A DNA stretch of 64,000 nucleotides, from contig NW_014578226.1 of the NCBI RefSeq assembly GCF_000485595.1, positions 10,792 to 74,791 on the forward strand. The letters are read 5' to 3'. Shown here in pieces: positions 55,640-64,000 of the stretch. Source of the DNA: Priapulus caudatus. Its lineage: Eukaryota; Priapulida; Priapulimorpha; Priapulimorphida; Priapulidae. The translations under genes were made by a program, and so were the position numbers. Every line of letters begins with the position of its first letter. Position 1 is the first letter of the stretch. Below the pieces are notes generated by a model. That model made no database searches and was not told the DNA's origin. It saw only the letters and a program-made list of their open reading frames with translations.

Positions 55640-58600
55640 CTATAAATCATCACCAAGAGTAAGTAGCCTCAACAATACAGAGACTACATAAATGTTGATG
55701 CTATTACCTAGCACTTTATAACAATCCCGACTAGTGCAGTCCTTTGGAAATGCTGAAAAGGTAAAAAGAAGAACAAATTACTTATATACTAAATGCAACT
55801 ATTAATTTACAATAAAGGAGTCAGCTTCAAATACATAATGGCAATTGTTGCATATATATATTTAAAGTAATAAAATACAACTTGTCGAATGTCCAAACAA
55901 ACAAGCAAGTGGGACATGCTATGGTAACCTATGGAAACATCTGTGGCTGGTATTTACAAACACTTGTTTTAACAAATCTTATACCATTGTTCTGTAACTA
56001 CTAACTTTAACTTGTAATGTAATGACAATTATAAGATAGTAAAATTAACATGAAAATCAAGATGGTACACCATTCCTACATAGATAATGGTGGCAGCAAG
56101 TGTGCAGTACACTGGCTATATGGCTGTACATATGGCTAAAAGACTAGAATGTTGTTTCTGCATACTCGTTTTTCCCCTTGGACTATACTTCCACTTTTCA
56201 TTTTTAACCTTTAATTTTTAAGGCCGGTTTCTGCAGCACATTACATGCACATTACCGTGACCTCTACATGAATCCATAGAGGCAAATAAATTACAATCTA
56301 TCATTAAGGATCTTAATGAAATACTCACTGTAGTCAGTAGGAAAGCACATAATATTGGCAATGTCCTTTGGAGAAAAGTAGCTCAACCGTAGTGTGCTGG
56401 GTGCAGCACAGGTGCCATGCATTGCCTTGCCCTCGACGATGTGTATACTATCGGTAAAGTCTGACAGCAGAACTGATCCAGTGCCCTCTATGTACCTGCC
56501 ATAACTGCACACAGCAGAGACATACAAGAACGTTCATGAGAGGCAGAGGAATGAACAACTGATCTCTACATTATGGCATTCATCAACATTTTAAACAAAA
56601 ATAAATGCATATAACGGCTTTCAGTTAAGAGTAAACTATAAAGTATTAGGGTTTTACTAAATTTAGTAGACAAATGGCTAATAAATCAAACTAAATTATG
56701 CACCACGCAAAAGTATGGTGTACTTCAACTACATTTCTTTCTTATTAATTTGTACACTAGTGTTAAATTACACTAGTATAGACCTTGTGCACGTGACGTC
56801 ATAGCATCATGTTCTATTGTTTCCCCGGCATGTTGGTGATCACCTCATTCTGCTCAGCTGGCTTAGACTGGTACCCGGTCGGCACCGTCACTCCGTGCAG
56901 CAGAGACAGGTCCACGTCCAGAGCCTGTCTACAGCTTGATCACCATAGAATTGCTGCGTGAAGAATGCTCAAACAAACTAGATTCTGTTGCTAAACAGCG
57001 GTATGTAGTAAAGATTTATTGTGTGGGTGCTGATCATTATGCCATATTGGCATATGTAGGTCAGAGTTTAAATCTGTCCTGGATTGTGAGAGTAAAGAGC
57101 TTCCAGATGTAGACAGTAGAGTACCGGTACCCATAATAAATACACACGGTGGATTTTCTGGCCAGTGCACGAAGTGGTACAAGAGTCGTCATTCAGTCAA
57201 AGGTAAGTTGCTTTTGGATGTTAGAATATGTGAGGACCATCTTCAATCATTGTCACTGATAATTATATTTACTTAGTTCCTCCCAGCTGTGAGTGCATTA
57301 GCACGCAAGCCTGTAAGTCGGGTTGTAACAGTACAGGAACAAGCACTTTTCTTGGGTGAGACGCAGCGTGATACTACTTAAGTCATAGTATTTAATTGTT
57401 AAGTATGACTGTGTTGTACTTAATTGTCAAACATCACTTCACAGTATTACAGTAGGCTAACTTAGCATGAAAACGTAGACTCGTGCTAAGAGACCATATT
57501 ATCTAATAACAAAGGTGTTTCCTGTAACTCTACTACTTGTAATATTTTACTTGAGTAGATATAGGCATTGCCACCAATTTTAGCTGTTCTATCCCATTAC
57601 TGAATCCTGATCTGTCGCCTAAAATGCTAGTAGTAGTAACTTGAAATTTAGGGATAATCAGGTAATACGTATAATGTATGTTTTTTCACTCAGGTGTGAA
57701 GAGCAATAATCCTGTCACAGACTATGTTGCCATCTGTATTCGCGACTTACAGATTCTCCACAAAAATCTGGTTTACTGGCTCGCAGAATCTGCCCGTGAG
57801 AGGGAGAACCAGCAGAAAAGGAGAACAAATGAGGCAAGTATGTAGGTGTTACATATGATAGTGTTGGATAATTAAACTTTGACATTAATTTCTGCTGATA
57901 GAAATTAAAACAAACTTAAACATGCAAGGGGTTGGCTGATGTTTTTAGATATATTTTGTTTATCACTCACGCAGAAAACTAATCACTAGCCACATTGGCT
58001 GTGACAGGCAATGGGTATATATATTAATAATTAGATAGTATAATGATAATATATTTGATATATAATATAATATATATTATTAAATTATTATTTAATATTA
58101 TTATTATAAATTACCATGTTAACATCTGACAATCTTACCATGACTAAAATATTTAATGATTGCCGAACTAAAATTTTCAGGACCAAGAGATCAAACAGCA
58201 GCAGCCAGCCCTATTAACCCGGCTGGAACATCATGGGAGCCCCAGCTTATCAGACCGCATGCTTCGAGCCCAGCACTTCATACACATGCACCACCACCAG
58301 CCACATCAGATACACCAAACGAGACCAGTCATCCAACAGCCAATCTGACAGCGGACAAATGTCCCTCCGATTTGTCGATTAGCACAGCCGAAGCTTAAAT
58401 TGGCATGCCTAGTGAACGTGTACAGTTCTGTTAGAGAGCTGCAAGGGTTGCGTTTGCTGACTTCTTAAAGTGTTCTGTGTTATCCAGTATTGGCCACGTA
58501 TGGCACTGTTAACACTTGTATTGGTAATATAAATGTGACCCAGTGTCATTATCAGTTATTATTATGTAAGCATGATTCTAATACCAGAACCATATAAAAA

Positions 58601-61600
58601 TGAAATAGGGCGTACATCGACGCGGTTAAAATTTGTGCCATAACTGTTGACCACACTGACGCATGGCACCACGACAATCATGCGATTTCTACAACCTCTA
58701 AAAAATAAAGTTTTCTCATTTGAATTTGGTTGGGTTATCACGGAGTTAGCACAGCAAACAATAAAAGTGCACTTGGTAAGCCGCAGTTCCGGTATCAGTA
58801 CTTGTAGATTATTATATTAAGTCACTGATGATGCAATCTTCGTAGAATGATGCCTTCTCTCCGTTCTGTTGCCCTTGCCACCTCTGGCATCTCTAATTTA
58901 CAGCTCGTGTTTTCACTCCCAACCACGCTGAAAAACATATTAGCACATGTCACCAATAGCCTTTTGATGGCATTTTCTGATTACTTCTTAAACATTATTT
59001 TTGTATAACGATGGTGTGGGTTGATACTTCCTACTTATAAATATGTACATAAGGCACACTCGGCAATCTTTCCTGATTGGAGAAGTCCATTTTCTGGAGG
59101 CTGATGATAGTACTACATTGGCATCTTGAGAAATTTGATGGCTGCCCAACCCATGTATTGGGTAGCGGAGATCAGAAGTTGTCTTTCTTCATCTGTAAAC
59201 ACCTGGGAAGATATAGAAAAATATGCTGCTACATTAACTATACCAGTAAAACAATGAATGTTGAACTTGATTAAAGTTAAAAACATAGCATAAAATTGGT
59301 TACTAAGAAGGGAAGAATTTTACTATATTTTGATGGGAATTAATTTCCAAATTTGGCTTACTATTATTGCTCACATGTTTAAATATATACTTACCAACTG
59401 GTCAATGCCAAGAGTGCCGCAGCTACATGGAAGCATTCTCCGCAAGCCCTGCCATGCAGTTAGATTGGCCGCATACAACACCTCCATCCTTCTCACAAAT
59501 CACCCACACTTAATTGCAACGGTTCCTCCGAAAGCCTTTGCAAATGCAGCATCTAGGAGAATAAAATGCATCAAAGGAATAAACTGCCGCAGAATCTTTG
59601 TAATAGCTGGTAATGATGAAAAAAGAATAGTTAAAATGAAAATGATTACTTACTATGTGGCATGCCTATATGCTACTACAGTAAATTATTACAAGTAGTA
59701 GAATTACAGGAGAACCACATTTGTTATTAGATCAACATAGTCTCATTGCCACAGTCTACGTTTATGTGAAAGTTAGCCTACTGTAATACTGGTGAGTGAT
59801 GTTTGACAATTAAGTACAACATAGTTATACTGTACTACTACTACTACTACTACTACTAGTATCACGCTGCTCTCACCCCAACGAAAAGTGCTCTGTTCTG
59901 TACTGTTACACCGACTTACATGGCTTGCTGCCTAATGCACTCAACAGTCTGAGAGGAACTAAGTAAAATAAGTTATCAGTGACAGTGATTTAAATGGTCC
60001 TACATATTTACATCTAAACCAACTCACATTTGACTGAATGACGACTCTTGTACCACTTCGTGCACTGGCCAGAAAATCCACCGTGTGTATTTATCATGGG
60101 TACCGGTACTCTACTGTCTACATCTGGAAGCTCTTTACTCTCACAATCCAGGACAGATTTAAACTCTGACCTACATATGGCATAATGATCAGCACTCACA
60201 CAATAAATCTTTACTACATACCGCTGTTTAGCAACAGAATCTAGTTTGTTTGAGCATTCTTCACGCAGAAATTCTATGGTGATCAAGCTGTAGACAGGCT
60301 CTGGACGTGGACCTGTCTCTGCACGGAGTGACGGTGCCGACCGGGTACCAGTCTAAGCCAGCTGAGCAGAATGAGGTGATCACCAACATGCCGGGGAAAC
60401 AATAGAACATCATATAATATGACGTCACTGTACAAGGTCTATAGACTGAGCCAACATCACCAGTTAGATTTAAAAAGTTCCTGATGAGTTGGCATTTCAA
60501 CACCGTGTAACCCAATGTTTAATTTAATATGTCTAGGGGGGCACTGGTACAAGCAATAAAATAAAACGGGGAAAAAATAAAACGACATTGGGTCACTATA
60601 CAAAGCACTGTGAAACTAGATACAAGCCGAACATATCGAAATCACAAGACATGCAGACTGCGAATGTGATACTCACGCCTTGGTGAAACAGCACGACCGT
60701 GTGGATTGTGGGCTCACCACGTCCATCACCTTGAGAAAGCGTGTGACAAGTTGCTGCGGCAGCTGGTGTCGGCTCTCCATGTCATGTGGCGACAGGTAGC
60801 TGCCCAATGTGCGCATGGCACTGTCCTGACAGTTATGCAGCAGCTTGCGGTCATCCAACTGACCACCGCAGACGCTGCTCCAACACTGCAGCACAGCAGA
60901 GGCGTCTGAGCTAATCCCACCTGTGTGTGATGTACTCTGCACATTCTTTACCTCCAGACATTGTGCTGCTCGTTCTAGTGATGCACTAGCTTCTCCTGTG
61001 TGTTCAGCACTAACGTCCATGTGACAGGTTATTGTCGAGGCTTCCTGAAGACTTCCACCAATCTTATGAGGTGGGACAATGCATGCGTTTTCATTTACAG
61101 TGACCTTATGACCAAGTGCGGGTAAACATTTCTCAGTGGCATTGCTGTTGACAGATGTTCTTTTCTTGGAGTTATTGGCTTTGACAGTTCTACATGGCTG
61201 ATCCGATTCAGAGAAGTTCCACACATCTGCACAGAACCTGCTCCCTCCAGTTTGTTTACAGACAGAATAGCTATTCATGATATGGCACAGGGTGCAAGAG
61301 ACAAGTTCTGCTTCCTTTGGAGGATGAAATGACAGTGGCGACTTCTTTGCAATTAGGTAGAATCTAAGTCGAGAATTTGGAATTCCCAGCTGCACTGGAG
61401 ACAATAGCATTTCCTACAAGGACCCAAAGACAGTTATTTTGTTGAACAATTCTTTAATAATTACTATCAAGCCTAAATGCATGCAACTGTAGGAGTCAAA
61501 AGATTTAGTGCAAAATTTAATAACAACTGTGTTTCAGTATTATTCATTTTGCAAGTCAGCAGTAAATTCTCGATTTAAACCAAAAATGTTTTGTCCCTTT

Positions 61601-61870
61601 CATGCAGTTCATCACCCTCAATTCTCATCTCTTACTGTCAAACAATCCCCTATCTCGAACTCTCCAGAATACTGGATAATCATTACCTTATATATGTATC
61701 CACATCTATCCAGCATCTCCCTGAACGCTGCTCTAGCATTTGAGGTCTCAAAGCCTTTTACATTTTCTAATAAAATGTACTTTGGTTGATTCTCCAACTT
61801 TGGTAATGTGTTGAGTAGATATAAGAATGACTTTGCTCTTGGGTCACTAACATCTTTCTGACATCCTAGC
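55640..61870 (-). CDS. TRDMT1: tRNA (cytosine-5)-methyltransferase TRDMT1/DNMT2, 3' four exons
   Basis: Coding exons on -: 61870-61687, 61413-60677, 56504-56329 and 55752-55640. All junctions are phase-consistent with good sites (AAG/GTAATG, GC/GTGAGT, A/GTGAGT; acceptors acaattag, ccttgtag, gtgtgcag, ttttcag). Exon 1 here begins within the region after the PCQ motif (SDPRAKSFLYLLNTLPKL) and has motif VI, LLENVKGFETS. Exon 2 opens with EMLLSPVQLGIPNSRLRFYL and ends with the DNMT2-specific CFT (SCCFTKA). Exon 3 has YGRYIEGTGSVL and LSYFSPKDIANIMCFPTDY. Exon 4 has CYKVLGNSINIYVVSVLL and the TAG at 55640-55642. The enzyme methylates C38 of tRNA-Asp and some other tRNAs (established for the family). 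The linker in exon 2 is longer than in human and Cys/Ser-rich. The N-terminal exons with the catalytic PCQ loop were not found up to 64000 and are probably beyond the window. Confidence 0.93.
56953..58398 (+). CDS. Unidentified spliced gene in the fold-back (left arm plus centre)
   Basis: The exon in the left arm ends at 57202 (KWYKSRHSVK plus one base). It joins in phase to 57694-57837 (VKSNNPVTDYVAICIRDLQI, ending NQQKRRTNEA) and then to 58181-58398, a Pro/Thr-rich tail (PRDQTAAASPINPAGTSWE, ending STAEA and TAA). All three junctions use good GT-AG sites, and phases agree. The left arm exon has a frameshift near 57045 relative to the right arm version, which stays open (EECSNKLDSVAKQRY, then VDSRVPVPMINTHGGFSG). 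I do not recognise the protein. It lies antisense to TRDMT1 within its intron. Upstream exons, if any, were not identified. Confidence 0.45.
58612..58700 (+). repeat. Second copy of the repeat at 44285-44660 (partial)
   Basis: Shares 'gtgccataactgttgac'-type sequence and 'acaatcatgcgatttctaca' with the end of the earlier copy, without the GGAC tract. Confidence 0.6.
59400..60290 (-). pseudogene. Right-arm counterpart: shared exon joined to a different downstream frame
   Basis: On the - strand the arm exon (about 60285-60028, open, ending KWYKSRHSVK) has a donor at GTGAGT. An acceptor (cattaccag) at about 59609 is in phase and continues ITKILRQFIPLMHFILLDAA and FAKAFGGTVAIKCG before a stop at about 59510; coding-like traces continue to about 59400. 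The frame looks like a decayed transposase, but the family is uncertain. Confidence 0.35.
59832..59858 (+). repeat. (ACT)n microsatellite
   Basis: Nine near-perfect triplets, present only in the right arm of the fold-back. Confidence 0.95.
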
Positions 61871-62534
61871 CTAATTGTAAGACAAAATATACTTAAAAGT
61901 ATTTATTTCGAACATAATTTCCAATGAGTCTTGTTTTCCCCACTTTTACGACACATGCCGTTATTGCTTGAGTAACAGCAACTGTCTAGAGTAATGATAG
62001 AATGTCTTAGAACCTTCTTACTTACTCCAAAATATGCATAATTTTAATTTTGATTACTTGTTTTGATTATTGCCACCATTTCTTGTGAATCTTGAACTAT
62101 CTCGCGCTAGGTGCACTATACGTGCACTTTTAACCTGCTGGTGCACTAAGGCGCCATTTGCAAATTAATTGCCTCTATAATCAAATATATGCCATGGTGT
62201 TGCGATGTATTCTAATTCAATTTTCTTAGTATTATAAAACATTGTAAAACTACATAACACTTGGCTTTAGTCTTTTAATATTCTGCCTAGCTTTTTGACA
62301 CAGGGGCTCTTAAACATCTCCCTAACCCCTGCAAGCAGCCCCAAAACTAAAAGAAGAAAAAGAAGCTGGGAAGGAGAAGGAAGAGGAAAAAGATGAGGAT
62401 GTAGGAGGAAGAGGAGGAGGAGAATAGGAAGGAGGGAAAAGAAGCAAAAGCAGAAAACAAATAAGAACAAAAAGCAATCCTGCACTATATACAAAAAAAT
62501 ATCAGGGGGAGATCCAGTAAACGTGTGAATTATA
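61871..62534. other. TRDMT1 intron or upstream sequence with purine tract
   Basis: No PCQ-type exon could be recognised on -. A purine-rich (gga/aga)n tract lies at 62340-62465. No other gene. Confidence 0.45.
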
Positions 62535-62740
62535 CAGTCAACCTCGCTTAATTTGTCATCACTTTATTCGTAAATGACCTAATTCATACAAAAAAATGTG
62601 GTCCCAATATTTCTCTTCTTTATTCCCTTTAATTTCCATTGTATAATTCGTATTCTGTAATTCGTAATTCGTACAAAATTCTCTGGTCCAATTAACATTA
62701 TTCAATTTAAAATGACACGCATAATTCGTAGGGGATGTTT
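62535..62740. mobile_element. pogo/Tigger-like terminal fragment
   Basis: Starts 'cagtcaacctcgcttaattt' followed by repeated 'aattcgta' motifs, the style of pogo/Tigger ends. Similar in type, not in detail, to 29530-29760. A frame at 62743-62994 (-) next to it has no recognised domain. Confidence 0.45.
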
Positions 62741-63133
62741 GGTTATGCAAGCAACATTTTATCTGTAGATCCCGCAACTGAGTTTACACTAGCTGTTGCT
62801 GTGTGCACTGATTGTTTCATTCGCATTGTTCTCTTGGATGCATTGTTTTTTTGAGGTTGCAAAAGTAGTTCATCTATACTATAAAAGGGAACAGCCCATT
62901 TTTTGTTAGCTATGTTCTCTGAATCTGCTCGCATGATTTGAAATTGCTTGACTGTAAACGATGCATTACCACTCATAGAGTAATATTGGCGCACTTTTGC
63001 AATGATGAAAACAGGATAAAGTTGAATTTGAAGCCGTTTTATTTAACACTGGTGTACCGATACCATACCGCTGTATCGATCGACGTCACTACTCATTACC
63101 ATTAACCAATCTGGTACGCGTCGTTACCAGCTT

Positions 63134-63203
63134 GCGCTGTGGTGCAGTGGTAGCACGCTTGCCTTATAAGTTAGTGGTCGGGAGTTCGAAACTCAACAGC
63201 CGC
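63134..63203 (+). ncRNA. tRNA-like Pol III unit (tRNA-derived SINE or tRNA pseudogene)
   Basis: An A-box-like 'tggtgcagtgg' and a B-box-like 'gagttcgaaactc' are correctly spaced. A cloverleaf can be drawn with loop 'cttataa' (anticodon TAT), but the anticodon stem, T stem and acceptor stem each contain mismatches or a bulge. A-rich sequence (gaaaattaaaaaatata) follows. This favours a SINE head or pseudogene over a working tRNA-Ile. Confidence 0.6.
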
Positions 63204-63820
63204 GAAAATTAAAAAATATATATTTCTCGCCAGGTGCGCAACTTCTTTCTTTCATCCTAAATATATGCATATTTAAAATAGATTTAATGTAAAATGTATA
63301 CTAAAAAAGGGAAACAGCCAATATTTATTAGCCAAGTTATTTTTAAGTTAAGGAATTTCCCTCATTGGACTCCCCTGGGATATCCCAAAATCCATAATGA
63401 GGCTCTTCACGCCGATGTGCTTACCACATCTTCACGTTCGGTTGAGTCTGACGCCGAAAACTTTGTAGCTGAGTTAATACAAGTTAATATACCTTTATCT
63501 CCTGCACTTAAGCTAGGTTTTCCGAAATATCAATATGCCTGTTTCTTGAATAACAATCATAGTTCGTAGGCCTACACAAACACAGTGACCATGTTTCCAT
63601 AGTCAATAAATGGCATTATTCCTGCCGATTGTCACCAATTCCTGCATGAATTATGTATTGTTGGCAAAACATGTTAAACCCCCAGACAGCCCCACAGACA
63701 GTGATTATCAACTGCTGACCAGAAAGCTTCTGAAATTATTAACTGCTGACCAAACAAACTGCTGATATTGGGGATTTCAATTATAATATCAATTCTTACA
63801 AACTAGTGCTGTGCGTCGGA
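63204..63820. other. Spacer without recognised gene
   Basis: A 91-codon frame at 63294-63569 has no recognised domain or splice context and is not called. Confidence 0.4.
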
Positions 63821-63824
63821 TCCG

Positions 63825-64000
63825 ACATGAACCAAAAATCCGATCCGACAGCATTTTTGAAAATCCGAATCCGAATCCGAATCCGATGGCTATTTTGAAT
63901 CCCATCCGCATCCGAATCCGATGGTAATTTTTGAATCCGAATCCCAATCCGAATCCGATGTGTATCGCTAAATCCGATCCGAAATCCGCTCCGAAATCCG
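63825..64000 (+). repeat. Degenerate GAATCC hexamer satellite, running off the window
   Basis: 'aatccgaatccgaatccgat' units alternate with short A/T-rich gaps (ggctattttgaat), giving a higher-order period of about 50 bp. It is cut by the window end. Confidence 0.85.

Larger units (their letters stand above)
56781..60442. mobile_element. 3.7-kb fold-back with about 700-bp arms inside the TRDMT1 intron
   Basis: 56781-57483 and 59750-60442 are inverted copies of each other, with small indels. The outermost matching bases are 'tagaccttgt' and 'acaaggtcta'. The arms contain a coding-like exon whose donor survives in both (AAAG/GTAAGT left, AAAT/GTGAGT right). The centre (57484-59749) holds + strand exons near the left arm and a decayed - strand frame near the right arm. 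No target duplication is clear. Either a long-TIR transposon or an inverted local duplication. Confidence 0.75.

Noticed and set aside
62559-62994. N-terminal TRDMT1 exons
   Set aside because: Neither the PCQ loop nor the LYSGVGG-type start could be read; the sequence looks like pogo-type repeat and anonymous DNA.
63134-63203. Functional tRNA gene
   Set aside because: Mismatches in anticodon and T stems and a bulged acceptor stem; followed by A-rich sequence.

Overview
This is a stretch of animal nuclear DNA, most likely from an aquatic invertebrate draft assembly. Genes have GT-AG (and some GC-AG) introns. One conserved metazoan housekeeping gene (TRDMT1/DNMT2) can be recognised. The rest is largely transposons, minisatellites and microsatellites, and there is a 408-base assembly gap at 50639-51046. 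The species cannot be named from the sequence.

Layout. (1) 1-12.9 kb: a roughly 7.1-kb tandem duplication of a long Ser/Thr-rich single-exon reading frame. Copy 1 is open from base 1 to 4656. Copy 2 (7044-11751) is broken by stops, indels and a frameshift. A possible terminal exon lies at 12483-12912, in phase with the donor-like site at the end of copy 1. (2) 13.9-33.7 kb: three copies of a roughly 2.2-kb repeat. Copy A is uninterrupted, B is truncated, and C has been split by three separate transposons. Copy A therefore supplies the empty site for each insertion in C: a CAGG-type (hAT-like) element with a 6-bp duplication, a 4.8-kb element with terminal inverted repeats (TIRs) of about 660 bp, and a 6.9-kb ISL2EU-type transposon with an AT duplication. 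The ISL2EU element carries a THAP/DDE transposase on + and a six-exon SAP-SWIM-YqaJ nuclease gene on -. (3) 34.1-42.6 kb: a second, unrelated-sequence long-TIR element with the same kind of gene as the 4.8-kb element, directly followed by a 5'-truncated Ty3/Gypsy retrotransposon. (4) 43.5-55.4 kb: retroelement fragments (Gypsy integrase, LINE, THAP exon, hAT C-terminus), miniature inverted-repeat elements (one with an interstitial telomeric tract), three clusters of a palindromic 'CCAACGTTGG' minisatellite, and perfect hairpins. (5) 55.6-61.9 kb: the 3' two-thirds of TRDMT1 on -, with a 3.7-kb fold-back element in its large intron. (6) 61.9-64 kb: a pogo-like fragment, a tRNA-like Pol III element and a degenerate GAATCC satellite.

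The candidate for an undescribed system is the pair of long-TIR elements at 21688-26458 and 34081-36790. Each is bounded by its own long inverted repeats and each encodes (in decayed form) the same multidomain protein. Its C-terminal part combines a PIN/FEN-nuclease-like acidic core (EAD, DTDV, TGCD motifs) with a tesmin/TSO1-like cysteine cluster. The fold-back in the TRDMT1 intron is a second candidate: both arms carry the same exon with an intact splice donor, each pointing inward to a different downstream exon.
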